The notes beneath the pieces are model-generated. The model did not search any database, had not been told where the DNA came from, and saw nothing but the letters and a program-made list of their open reading frames with translations. From positions 1-27,032 of the forward strand of contig CALCZU010000113.1 in NCBI GenBank assembly GCA_937903155.1: a stretch of DNA of 27,032 bases. Direction: 5' to 3'. This document shows positions 14,625 to 22,949 of the stretch, in pieces. The first letter of the stretch is position 1; every line of letters starts with the position of its first letter. The DNA comes from an uncultured Bdellovibrionales bacterium. GTDB taxonomy: Bacteria; Bdellovibrionota; FAC87; UBA2466. The position numbers and the translations under genes were made by a program.

Positions 14625-17082
14625 TCGCAAGCCTTTCAGGAACATAAATAAATTGCTTCAAACTTTTTCCTTCGACGACCGCCTGAATTTTCGGCAACGC
14701 CATGACTTCTTTTTGAATTTCTTCTTTCGAAAGTTTTTTCGAAATCTCGATGCGATCCCTGACCTTGCCGTTGACCTGAACCACGAGAAGAAATTTTTCC
14801 TCGGTCAAAAGGTCTTGTCTAAAACTCGGCCAAGGTTCTAAAGAAACTAATGAAGTATTGCCCATCTCTGACCATAACTCTTCACACAAGTGAGGCGCAT
14901 AGGGAGAAAGACAAACAATCAATGCTTTTAAAGCTTCGTGGACCACAAAAAAGCCAGGAGCGTCGGCGTAAGCCTTGTCGTTTTGAGCCAAGAGTCCATA
15001 GATTTCATTGACGAGTTCCATCGCTGCTGAAATCGCGGTGTTAAACTTTTCGGTTTGGATATCTTCCGTCATTTTGCTGATCATCCAATGCGTTTTTCGT
15101 CGGATGACCATTAAGCTATCGCTGAACTTGAGACTCGATTCTGGTTCAGGGGATTTTTTCAGCTGCTCTTGGTAGGGATAATAAAGTCTCCATAATCGGT
15201 GAAGAAAACGGAAACACCCTTCTACTCCCTTTTCATTCCAATCGAGATCTTTTTCAGGCGGAGCCGCAAAAAGACTGAATAGGCGTGCGGTATCCGCACC
15301 ATACTTATCCAAGATGGCGGTCGGGCTCACAACATTGCCTTTGGATTTTGACATCTTCGCGCCGTCTTTAATGACCATTCCCTGAGTGAGGAGTTTTGAA
15401 AAAGGCTCGTCCCCTTTTAAATATCCCCAATCGCGCAAAACTTTGTGGAAAAAGCGCGAGTACAGTAAATGCATGCAAGCATGCTCAACGCCTCCGATAT
15501 AAAAATCGACGGGTAGCCACTTCTCTGCGGCCGTTTTTTCAAAAGGTGCCGTATTGCAACGAGGACTGACGTAACGAGCGTAGTACCACGAAGATTCGAC
15601 AAACGTATCCATCGTGTCAGTCTCTCTTAAAGCAGGACCTTTACACTGAGGGCATTCAGTATGCTTAAACGTGGGATGATGATCTAAGGGATTTCCTTGT
15701 TTGCCAGAAAACTTCACATCATAGGGAAGTTCAACGGGCAGATCTTTTTCGGGGACCAATACCGTCCCGCACTTTGCACAATTGATCACTGGAATCGGAG
15801 TTCCCCAGTAGCGCTGTCGACTGATTCCCCAATCTCTCAGTCGATATTGAGTCGTCTTTTGTCCCGCACCCTTTTTAGAAAGCGCATCGGTAATCGCTCG
15901 CTTCGCTTCGTCACTGGGAAGTTTTGAAAACTCAGCGCTGTCAATCAATACGCCGGCCTCGGTAAAAGGAAGTGTTGTCTCCGCTCCATCTTTAGACGTA
16001 ATCACTTGTTTAATCGGAAGCGAAAACGTTTTCGCAAAAGCAAAATCTCTTTCATCGTGGGCAGGAACTGCCATCACGGCCCCCGTTCCGTAATCCATCA
16101 CGACAAAATCTCCGACCCAAACGGGCACGCGAGCGCCTGTCATCGGATGAAGCGCGTAGCTTCCTGTGAAAAAACCATCTTTTTTAGCTTCTTCTTCTCT
16201 TGCGCGCGCTTGAACAGCGACTTTCATTTTCTCGAGCTTTTCTTTCGAATCTTTTTCGGTGCATAGCTTCGAAGCTAACGGATGAAGGGCCGCGATCGTG
16301 ACAAAAGTCACTCCATAAAGTGTATCGGGACGAGTCGTAAAGACCTCGAGTTTGTCGGAGCTATTTTCAACTTGAAAGAAGAACCGCGCGCCGTGGGATT
16401 CACCGATCCAATGTTTTTGCATTTCGAGAACACGTTCGGGCCAGTGGCCTTCGAGTTGTTTGTGGCCTTCAAGAAGTTGATCCGCATACTTTGTGATTTT
16501 TAAATACCACTGCTCAAGTTCTTTCGGCACCACAAGGCTATCGCAACGCCAACATTTTCCTTCTTGAACTTGTTCGTTTGCTAAAACAGTTTCGCATTTC
16601 GCGCACCAGTTTACGGTCGCTTTTTTCTTGTAGGCGAGTCCTTCTTCGTAAAACTTTCTGAAAAGCACTTGTTCCCATTTGAAGTATTCGGGCAAACAAG
16701 TAGCGACTTCTCGATCCCAATCGTAAGAGATTCCCATGAGCTTTAATTGCTCTTTCATCTGTTCGATGTTTTGGAGCGTCCAATCGCGTGGATGTACTCC
16801 TCTTTGGTTCGCGGCATTTTCCGCAGGCAAACCGAATGCGTCCCATCCGGGCGGTTGCATGACATTAAAACCCTTCATGCGTTTGTAACGGCTCACAATG
16901 TCCCCGATAGAATAGTTGCGCATATGTCCCATGTGGATAGCGCCGCTCGGATAGGGAAACATACAAAGGCAATAAAATTTGGGTTTTGGGCTATCGTCTA
17001 AGGCCTTGAAAACCTTCTCATCTTCCCACTTTTTCTGCCACTTCGCTTCGATGCCTTTTGGCTCGTATTTTTCGTTGATCAT
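14608..17082 (-). CDS. leuS: Leucyl-tRNA synthetase
   Basis: The 824-residue class I synthetase charges tRNA-Leu in the cytoplasm. The HIGH-type motif is P-Y-P-S-G-A-I-H-M-G-H (43-53) and the KMSKS loop is 576-580. The CP1 editing domain contains T-T-R-P-D-T-L-Y-G (249-257) and G-T-G-A-V-M-A-V-P-A-H-D-E-R-D (332-346), with D343 at the place of the conserved editing Asp. A zinc-site set is visible at C160, C163, C177 and C180, and a second Cys cluster lies at C435, C438, C477 and C480. All parts are intact. It heads the leuS-lptE-holA unit. There is no clear Shine-Dalgarno before the ATG, but a TATAAT lies about 70 bases upstream. Confidence 0.98.
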   Translation of the reverse strand: MINEKYEPKGIEAKWQKKWEDEKVFKALDDSPKPKFYCLCMFPYPSGAIHMGHMRNYSIGDIVSRYKRMKGFNVMQPPGWDAFGLPAENAANQRGVHPRDWTLQNIEQMKEQLKLMGISYDWDREVATCLPEYFKWEQVLFRKFYEEGLAYKKKATVNWCAKCETVLANEQVQEGKCWRCDSLVVPKELEQWYLKITKYADQLLEGHKQLEGHWPERVLEMQKHWIGESHGARFFFQVENSSDKLEVFTTRPDTLYGVTFVTIAALHPLASKLCTEKDSKEKLEKMKVAVQARAREEEAKKDGFFTGSYALHPMTGARVPVWVGDFVVMDYGTGAVMAVPAHDERDFAFAKTFSLPIKQVITSKDGAETTLPFTEAGVLIDSAEFSKLPSDEAKRAITDALSKKGAGQKTTQYRLRDWGISRQRYWGTPIPVINCAKCGTVLVPEKDLPVELPYDVKFSGKQGNPLDHHPTFKHTECPQCKGPALRETDTMDTFVESSWYYARYVSPRCNTAPFEKTAAEKWLPVDFYIGGVEHACMHLLYSRFFHKVLRDWGYLKGDEPFSKLLTQGMVIKDGAKMSKSKGNVVSPTAILDKYGADTARLFSLFAAPPEKDLDWNEKGVEGCFRFLHRLWRLYYPYQEQLKKSPEPESSLKFSDSLMVIRRKTHWMISKMTEDIQTEKFNTAISAAMELVNEIYGLLAQNDKAYADAPGFFVVHEALKALIVCLSPYAPHLCEELWSEMGNTSLVSLEPWPSFRQDLLTEEKFLLVVQVNGKVRDRIEISKKLSKEEIQKEVMALPKIQAVVEGKSLKQFIYVPERLANVVVV

Positions 17083-17137
17083 TTGGGCCGCAGTCTACTG
17101 GCAAAGAAGGCAGTTTAAAAGCAAGAGATTCAAACTA

Positions 17138-17155
17138 ATAATGCATAGCATTATA
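17138..17155 (-). promoter_or_regulatory. Candidate leuS -10 box inside a perfect 7-bp inverted repeat
   Basis: Read on the minus strand, 17150-17155 is TATAAT. The plus strand shows ATAATGC-ATA-GCATTAT (17138-17154), two perfect 7-base arms that overlap this box. The -35 region (about 17173-17178, CCAATC) is weak. It could be a promoter with an operator, or a chance dyad. Confidence 0.35.
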
Positions 17156-17214
17156 CCCTGAGTACTATCGAAGATTGGGGGTAAACGTTTGGTAACAGTT
17201 AGTCACTGGCGCTG

Positions 17215-17243
17215 TTCAGATCGCCTCGAAATAAAGTTATACT
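17215..17243 (+). promoter_or_regulatory. Sigma-70-like promoter of the C11 protease gene
   Basis: A -35 TTCAGA (17215-17220) and a -10 TATACT (17238-17243) are separated by 17 bases. Start of transcription would be near 17250. GGGAG follows shortly before the ATG at 17278. Confidence 0.55.
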
Positions 17244-17277
17244 TATTTAAACCACCAAAAACTGGGAGAAAAACTCA

Positions 17278-18444
17278 ATGAAGAAATCCTTCGGATTTTT
17301 GACGCTATTTTTCTGCGCGACGCTCGCCTCAAGTTCTTTTGCGAAAGAGAAAGAATGGGCCTTGTTGCTGTTTTTGAATGCGAATAACAACTTAGCCACT
17401 TTCGGAGACCTGAACTTAAATCAGATCGAATCCATCGGTTCAACCGATGATGTCGATGTGATTGTTCAGTGGGGAAGAACGGGCCAAGACAAAACTTACC
17501 GAATGAAAATGATGAAAGACGACGATATGAAAAAAATCACGTCGCCTTATGTAGAAACACTTCCCCGAGTGGATATGGGGGACTACAAAAACCTCATTGA
17601 GTTTGTCCGCTGGTCTCACGAACATTATCCGGCAAAACGTTACTTCATCGCTTTTTGGAACCATGGATCGGGTTGGTACCGCGGTCCTGCAGATCCGAAT
17701 CGCGGGGTCAGTTACGATGATTACTCGGGCAACCATATTACGACCGAACAAATGGGAACGGCGATGCGCGAGATCGCAAAAATCATCGGACACAAAGTCG
17801 ATATCGTTGGTGCGGATGCTTGCCTCATGGCAATGGGAGAAGTTGCGAGCGAAATGCAAGACTCCGTCGACGTCTATGTCGCTTCCGAAGAAACTGAACC
17901 CGGTGTCGGCTGGCCTTATCACATGTGGCTCAATCGCTGGGTGAAAAACTCCAAAGCGACTCCCGCAGAAGTGGCCACTTACCTTGTCGAAGAATATTTT
18001 GAATCACTCAAAGAGAAGAATGGCATCACACTCTCGGCGATGGACCTTACGCGTCTGCCTGCTGTCTGGGAAAGAATGAAAGAACTCGGTCAACACATCA
18101 GCCTCTTAAAAACTTCGGACATGACGCCAGTTCATGAGGCAATTGAATCAGCTATTTCATTTTACTCTGCAGATGCAACTGACTTAGGCCACGCGATGAC
18201 AAAAGCAAAAGGCGCTAAAAGCCTTGTGGATGAAAAACTGCTGATGTCAGTGCAAGAAAAAGTCAAAGATCTGATCATTGCGAATAAAACCAGCCCTGGC
18301 TACGCAAACGCAACGGGCATTTCGGTTTGGTATCCGAAATACAAATCGGTTTATGAACGTCATTTAAATGCGTATCAGTCACTCCGATTCGCGAAGGAAA
18401 CCGGATGGGACAAAGTTCTCTCAACAAACTTCTCCCAGCCCTAA
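17278..18444 (+). CDS. Secreted clostripain-family (C11) cysteine protease
   Basis: The protein has 388 residues. A signal peptide ends near S-S-S-F-A22. The mature protein matches the C11 (clostripain) family of caspase-like fold: an N-terminal strand W-A-L-L-L-F-L-N-A-N-N-N-L, then L-N-Q-I-E-S-I-G, the catalytic His in W-N-H129-G-S-G-W, and the catalytic Cys in G-A-D-A-C182-L-M-A-M-G-E. Characterised family members often cleave after Arg or Lys; specificity here is not shown. The chain ends shortly after W-Y-P-K-Y and carries no added surface domain, so it is probably periplasmic or released. It is a single-gene unit with its own promoter (17215-17243) and a strong intrinsic terminator (18462-18497). 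Confidence 0.92.
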   Translation: MKKSFGFLTLFFCATLASSSFAKEKEWALLLFLNANNNLATFGDLNLNQIESIGSTDDVDVIVQWGRTGQDKTYRMKMMKDDDMKKITSPYVETLPRVDMGDYKNLIEFVRWSHEHYPAKRYFIAFWNHGSGWYRGPADPNRGVSYDDYSGNHITTEQMGTAMREIAKIIGHKVDIVGADACLMAMGEVASEMQDSVDVYVASEETEPGVGWPYHMWLNRWVKNSKATPAEVATYLVEEYFESLKEKNGITLSAMDLTRLPAVWERMKELGQHISLLKTSDMTPVHEAIESAISFYSADATDLGHAMTKAKGAKSLVDEKLLMSVQEKVKDLIIANKTSPGYANATGISVWYPKYKSVYERHLNAYQSLRFAKETGWDKVLSTNFSQP

Positions 18445-18461
18445 TAGTCCCAAACACCTTT

Positions 18462-18497
18462 AAAGGAGAGCTCCCCCGGGAGCTCTCCTTTTTTTTT
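18462..18497 (+). terminator. Intrinsic terminator after the C11 protease gene
   Basis: GGAGAGCTCCC (18465-18475) pairs perfectly with GGGAGCTCTCC (18478-18488). The stem is extended by A-T pairs, and a run of nine T (18489-18497) follows. The hairpin also lies between convergent 3' ends and may partly stop minus-strand transcription from 18540. Confidence 0.95.
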
Positions 18498-18539
18498 GCA
18501 AAGAGCTACCGATTGAGTGTCGCATAATAAATATTCCGT

Positions 18540-19697
18540 TTAAAATAATCTCCAGAGACTCGTCATTGCAGTTTTCTGTTTAAACTTTCCGTAGGCGGAA
18601 GTGAGCGGAATCAGTAGAACCACGCCGACTCCCCAAGCCAAGTAAAGTTGTAAAAGAGTCAGATTCGACCCCAAAAAGAATCCCATGAGGGCATACAGTG
18701 CCAGGTGAGCGAAATAGAAGAAGAACGGTGCTTGTCCGAGGATAACAAAAATCTTTCGAAGCTCTCCCATCGGAATCTTCTGCCACAATCCCAAAATCAG
18801 AAAATTTACGCCCATTGTTGCAAGAACGAAGAGAAGACTCGGAGGGTATTTCACGAGCGTTAAGTACTGCATCCAGTTCGCATTCTCGGGCAAGGCCCGC
18901 AAATTTCCAAAAGGGGTTGCAAAGCGAATCACCGCAAACGCCCCCAAAAAAATAAGTCCCATGGTCGTCCACAGCTTTTCGTTTTTCTGTGGGTTTGCAA
19001 GGTAGAGTTTTCCAAATCCGAGACCGAAGAGAGTCATCAAGAGCCAAGGTAAAATCGGATAATTCACCCAAAAAATTCCTGTTTGCCCTGGGATCCCAAT
19101 AATTCTTTCACCTACCGTGAAGGTCTTTGTGAAATCTCCTTCCGGGAAGTAAAAAATTTGAAACAGCAGAAACCCCAAAACAGAAATCGCAAAAACCGTT
19201 TTCCGAGAGACGCGTAGAAACAACATCGCAAGGAGGCAACTCATCCCGAGTCCAAAAAGAACTCCCACATAACCGAACATTTCAATGATGCGAACTTTTG
19301 AAGACAGTCCCCACAAGAAATTTTCCAACGTAAATTGTAAGAGAATAAACGTGAATCCTCTGACGCAAAAAAATCGAACAATTTGGGAGCGAGACCATCC
19401 GGCTTTGATACGCGAATGCTCTAGTAAAACCATCGACAATCCCATCAGAAAAAAGAAACCGGGCGCCGAAAAATGGGACAGAAATCGAGTCAAAAAATCG
19501 AAGCCACTTGCGAAAGCAGGAAAAGGACCTCCCCAGATTTCATCCGGATGCCCATAAGGCAAAAGATACCAACTCGCGTGATCAAGTGCCATGAATAGTA
19601 CGAGCAAACCTCGGCAGCCATCGATTGCGTACGAGCGACCTTTTTGGATGCTCGAATCGGAAGATGAAGTACTTGGATTTTTTAAGGAACTTTTCAC
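18540..19697 (-). CDS. DUF1624 / heparan-alpha-glucosaminide N-acetyltransferase-like membrane protein
   Basis: I set the start at the GTG at 19697 (385 residues), which has AGAAGG five bases upstream. The in-frame TTG at 19733 adds 12 residues without a site. About ten membrane helices are visible. The N-terminal motif S-Y-A-I-D-G-C-R-G-L-L-V-L-F-M-A-L-D-H and the central N-Y-P-I-L-P-W-L-L-M-T-L-F-G-L-G-F-G are hallmarks of the DUF1624/HGSNAT-like acyltransferase family. Its members are thought to move acyl groups across the membrane onto sugars. The substrate here is unknown. It is 90 bases downstream of the barrel gene of the ABC unit and on the same strand, so a role in modifying that system's cargo or an envelope glycan is possible but not shown. 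Confidence 0.8.
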   Translation of the reverse strand: MKSSLKNPSTSSSDSSIQKGRSYAIDGCRGLLVLFMALDHASWYLLPYGHPDEIWGGPFPAFASGFDFLTRFLSHFSAPGFFFLMGLSMVLLEHSRIKAGWSRSQIVRFFCVRGFTFILLQFTLENFLWGLSSKVRIIEMFGYVGVLFGLGMSCLLAMLFLRVSRKTVFAISVLGFLLFQIFYFPEGDFTKTFTVGERIIGIPGQTGIFWVNYPILPWLLMTLFGLGFGKLYLANPQKNEKLWTTMGLIFLGAFAVIRFATPFGNLRALPENANWMQYLTLVKYPPSLLFVLATMGVNFLILGLWQKIPMGELRKIFVILGQAPFFFYFAHLALYALMGFFLGSNLTLLQLYLAWGVGVVLLIPLTSAYGKFKQKTAMTSLWRLF

Positions 19698-19702
19698 GGG
19701 TA

Positions 19703-19708
19703 CCTTCT
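19703..19708 (-). promoter_or_regulatory. Ribosome-binding site that decides the acyltransferase start
   Basis: AGAAGG on the minus strand sits five bases before the GTG at 19697. The farther in-frame TTG at 19733 lacks such a motif. Confidence 0.6.
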
Positions 19709-19787
19709 GTACAAGACAGCGACCCCAAACCAACTTTTACTTTGCCAGAGTCAATTGCAGAAGACAAATAAAAGGTCCGCAGTGAGC

Positions 19788-20987
19788 CTAAAATGCCCAC
19801 CTGACAAGGGCGTAGCTCAGATCAGGAAGCCCTACTTTCGCAAGAGTAAACGGGACATCCATTTTACCGCCGAATTCACTCGAGGGGGTTCCTCCCCAAT
19901 TTTGGTAGTGACCTAAAATCAAATCCAAATTGTCTGAAAGTGAGTAGTTAAAATAGAGGTGCAGAAGCAGCGACGGGTCGTTTAAATTTGCAATCGTTAA
20001 AAAGTTTACTTTGAGGCGGGGAGTCCACTCGTATTGTATAAGATTTCCGAAGTAGAACTTCCCTCGATAATTTGAAGAGCGATGGGGAAATCCTTCCAAA
20101 GTCGTCGTTTGATCTTTTCCAAAACCGTTGTAAAAAATTTCGGTCTTTGTGCTTACTTTCGAATTCCAGACTTCATCCCAGCCTAGAAGAGACTGTCCTT
20201 GATAGCGATCTGCGTTTTCGTACAAGATAGCTTCAAAACGAAGAACCGCATCTCCGACCCCTCTTGAACCTTCGAGCGAAACAAAGTGTTTTCCATCCGT
20301 TTGGCCGGCACCGAGAACAGCATCGGCTCCTTCAAAATCGAAAAGCCATCGCAAATGAAAATTGTCGCGCTCTTTTCCTTTGTCTCGGGGGAGATAGCGC
20401 GCGTCGAGTCGAACGCCTTTCTTCCAAAGTACGGTGACAGCATCCTCCGTGCGATCGTACTCCGGGTCGACATCCGTAAACGCATATCGACGGGTTTGCG
20501 ATACAGTAGAAAAAAGATGGCCGACGCCAATGGGAATGACCTGTTTTCCGATTCGGATCTCGACAGGTTCAAAAGACGCTTGAATGTACGCTCTGTCCAA
20601 TCGCGTTTTTAAGAGGGAGTTGTCCCTCTCCTCGATTTTCCATTCGGCATTCCAAAAAGGTTCGCTTTCGGTAAAAGCAAATGGCAAAAAAGCGGCGTTT
20701 TTTCTCTCGATTCGATAGAGGGTTTCATCGGCGACTTCAGCATAGAACCACCCCTTGGTCAGAGTCGCTTCAAGTCTTAAGCGATCTTCTTGATAAGGAA
20801 TCGTCGAATTTTCGTAGAGATTCTCCTGTCGGAGTTGTTTCACACCCACGATGGGTTTCAGCTGACCTCTAAATGAGCTCGTAAGCGGATTTGATTCTTG
20901 CGAGGTCAGCCTCATTGGGCTCAGAGCGAATAGGATCGAGATAAGACACTTCGTTCGATTTTTTTTCCAAAGGTTTCCAGTAATCAT
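19788..20987 (-). CDS. Outer-membrane beta-barrel protein of the Lol-like ABC unit
   Basis: I place the start at the ATG at 20987, giving 399 residues with an N-terminal signal-like segment (basic W-K-K-N-R-T-K, core L-I-S-I-L-F-A-L-S, cleavage near L-T-S). An in-frame start at 21029 only adds polar residues. The mature chain is made of alternating beta strands and ends L-V-R-W-A-F, with the terminal Phe of a barrel. It contains R-I-G-K-Q-V-I-P-I-G-V-G and Y-Q-N-W-G-G-T-P-S-S-E-F-G, in the style of porin-like proteins found near LolA-like genes. Its first 119 bases overlap the ATPase gene in another frame. No later in-frame start keeps a signal peptide. It would give this ABC unit an outer-membrane component. 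Confidence 0.75.
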   Translation of the reverse strand: MITGNLWKKNRTKCLISILFALSPMRLTSQESNPLTSSFRGQLKPIVGVKQLRQENLYENSTIPYQEDRLRLEATLTKGWFYAEVADETLYRIERKNAAFLPFAFTESEPFWNAEWKIEERDNSLLKTRLDRAYIQASFEPVEIRIGKQVIPIGVGHLFSTVSQTRRYAFTDVDPEYDRTEDAVTVLWKKGVRLDARYLPRDKGKERDNFHLRWLFDFEGADAVLGAGQTDGKHFVSLEGSRGVGDAVLRFEAILYENADRYQGQSLLGWDEVWNSKVSTKTEIFYNGFGKDQTTTLEGFPHRSSNYRGKFYFGNLIQYEWTPRLKVNFLTIANLNDPSLLLHLYFNYSLSDNLDLILGHYQNWGGTPSSEFGGKMDVPFTLAKVGLPDLSYALVRWAF

Positions 20988-21645
20988 CTTTGATCGTCCC
21001 GTCCATGAGAGAGATGACTCTCTTTGCACTATTTAACACCCGGGGATCGTGAGAAGAAAACAAAAAAGTGGTTTTCGTGGTTTCATTGAGACTGCTAAAA
21101 AGATCAAGAAGCTTATCTGCTGATTTAGAATCGAGGTTGGCGGTCGGTTCATCCGCAAAGACAAGCTTTGGGGCCGACACCATGGCCCTCGCGATGGCGA
21201 CTCGTTGCTGCTGACCCCCTGAAAGCTGATTAGGAAAACGAGAAGCATAAGAAGTGAGACCCACCTCAGTCAGTGCAGCATGAGCTCTTTCGCGACGTTC
21301 CTTGGCGGGAACATTTTGTAACGCGAGTGGGTACTCAACGTTTTCGATGGCGGTTAAGACGGGGAAAAGATTATACGCCTGAAAGATAAAGCCTAAGTTA
21401 TTCCGTCTTAAGTAATCCAGTTCCTCTCGTTTCATCGATGACAAATCTCGACCGATTAAAGTCACGCATCCCCTTGTGGGAAAATCCAAACCTGCGGCTA
21501 AATTTAAAATCGTTGTCTTTCCCGAACCCGAAGGGCCTGCAAGGGCTGTAAACTCGCCCTGCTCTATTCTGAAACTGACTTTTTTAAGACCCGAAGACTC
21601 CGCACAGTATTCTTTGTCGACGCCTTTAAATTCTAAAACGCTCAT
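20869..21645 (-). CDS. LolD/MacB-type ABC transporter ATP-binding protein
   Basis: The protein has 258 residues. Walker A is G-P-S-G-S-G-K-T-T (37-45), Q-loop Q90, signature L-S-G-G-Q-Q-Q-R-V-A (141-150), Walker B L-V-F-A-D-E (161-166) and switch His H199. The sequence pattern is that of the LolD/MacB/FtsE group, which pairs with FtsX-fold permeases and pulls substrates out of the inner membrane by mechanotransmission. A normal LolD-type protein would end near residue 220; here about 38 further residues follow, rich in charged residues and Glu/Lys. That tail is exactly the part overlapping the barrel gene. The permease ends 16 bases upstream and GGAG precedes the ATG. Confidence 0.93.
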   Translation of the reverse strand: MSVLEFKGVDKEYCAESSGLKKVSFRIEQGEFTALAGPSGSGKTTILNLAAGLDFPTRGCVTLIGRDLSSMKREELDYLRRNNLGFIFQAYNLFPVLTAIENVEYPLALQNVPAKERRERAHAALTEVGLTSYASRFPNQLSGGQQQRVAIARAMVSAPKLVFADEPTANLDSKSADKLLDLFSSLNETTKTTFLFSSHDPRVLNSAKRVISLMDGTIKDDYWKPLEKKSNEVSYLDPIRSEPNEADLARIKSAYELI

Positions 21646-21661
21646 TTTAAGATCTCCGTTC

Positions 21662-22912
21662 TTAATTTGCTCGTAATGCCTGCACTGGGTTCAGCTTTGA
21701 GATGTGTCTGGCCGGCATAATCGCTACAATCAGCGTTAAAAGAAGAATGACACAGGTGACTGAAAGACTATTCGACCATTGTACCGTCGGATAACTCACC
21801 GTCTGGATTATTGTCCCATCAATGACAAGCTTTTGAGCCGTTAGCCATTTTAGGTCGAACCCGACTTTTCCGAAGTAGGTGATAATTCCAACCGCCAACG
21901 CATTTCCTAAGACAATCCCGACGAGGCTAATCATCAATGTTTCGATTGTGACCATCGAAATGATTTCTTTTTTACGCGTTCCGATGGCCATCATGACTCC
22001 GAACTCTCGCGTTCTTTCCATGATGCTCATCAGAATCGAATTTCCGATTCCAAGGGCTGCCACACACAGAATGATAATCATCAGAAGGCGATTGACGGCT
22101 TTGTCTAATTCAATCATCGCGCGAATATGTCTTTGAACTTCCATCCACGGTAGAATTTCTACTTTCTTAGAATCGATATCGCTCGCGAAAGTTTTGATAA
22201 ATGCATTTTTTACCCGGTCGATGTCCTTTTGTTCGTTGAGAACTATCGCTATCTGATTGACCGCTTGATTGGGGAGGCTTGCCAGAAGTCTCGCTTCGTT
22301 AATCGGAATAAACGCGACTCCTTTATCGGCGTCCGATTGAGTCTCAAAAATTCCCGCGACATAGAAAAGTTCATTTCCAATCGAGCCATCTACCCCTTGA
22401 GTCAATGCGACGACTTTGGATCCGACTTCGGCATGTAAAAGTTCGGACAGCTTCTTCCCAATCACAATTTGTTTCGCGACATTTGCGCCGAAATACTTTC
22501 CTTCGACGATATTTTTAGAAAACTGCGTGACGTTAGGTTCACTCGCGGCATCGACACCCGCAAAAATAATATTTGCCGACCCTCTCGCAGAAGAAAGAAG
22601 TCCATTCACCGCGACTCGAGAACTCCACGCCTTGACATCCTTGTTCTCCGTTAGCCAAGTTTGAATCGCTTTGGGATCTTTCACATTGGAAGAAGTATTG
22701 CGATTGTCGTGATAACCGGGAGCGGAGACAACTAGATGTCCGTTTGTGTACCGAATCACGTTTTGAATCACTTGCTCATGAAAACAGTCGTAATAATTAC
22801 GAAGCGCTACGAGTGACATCACCCCGAGCCCAATCGCATTTACAGTGATTAAAGTCCTACGACGATTGCGCCAAATGTTTTTCCAGCAGAGTTTTAGGAA
22901 ATACGATTTCAT
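21662..22912 (-). CDS. FtsX/MacB-type ABC transporter permease (LolC/E-like)
   Basis: The protein has 416 residues with the four-helix layout of type VII ABC permeases: helix 1 at about 21-39, a periplasmic domain at about 40-275 (MacB_PCD type), then helices at about 276-298, 321-346 and 382-401. The coupling segment R-T-R-E-F-G-V-M-M-A-I-G-T-R-K (300-314) and the ending L-N-P-V-Q-A-L-R are typical. With only one permease gene, it probably works as a homodimer with the ATPase at 20869-21645. Because a LolA-like carrier gene comes directly before it, lipoprotein or lipid extraction is the likeliest role. GGAAAG lies before the ATG. Confidence 0.92.
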   Translation of the reverse strand: MKSYFLKLCWKNIWRNRRRTLITVNAIGLGVMSLVALRNYYDCFHEQVIQNVIRYTNGHLVVSAPGYHDNRNTSSNVKDPKAIQTWLTENKDVKAWSSRVAVNGLLSSARGSANIIFAGVDAASEPNVTQFSKNIVEGKYFGANVAKQIVIGKKLSELLHAEVGSKVVALTQGVDGSIGNELFYVAGIFETQSDADKGVAFIPINEARLLASLPNQAVNQIAIVLNEQKDIDRVKNAFIKTFASDIDSKKVEILPWMEVQRHIRAMIELDKAVNRLLMIIILCVAALGIGNSILMSIMERTREFGVMMAIGTRKKEIISMVTIETLMISLVGIVLGNALAVGIITYFGKVGFDLKWLTAQKLVIDGTIIQTVSYPTVQWSNSLSVTCVILLLTLIVAIMPARHISKLNPVQALRAN

Positions 22913-22949
22913 AGCATCTTTCCAGATTTTTAAGTTTTAAAAAAGCTAA

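Noticed and set aside
17440..17922. 160-codon open frame on the minus strand inside the C11 protease gene
   Set aside because: It lies wholly antisense to a gene with intact catalytic motifs and a signal peptide, and its translation is basic and His-rich, without domain features.
18580..19071. 163-codon minus-strand frame overlapping the DUF1624 gene in another register
   Set aside because: The DUF1624 frame has the family motifs and membrane helices; this one is mixed polar sequence.
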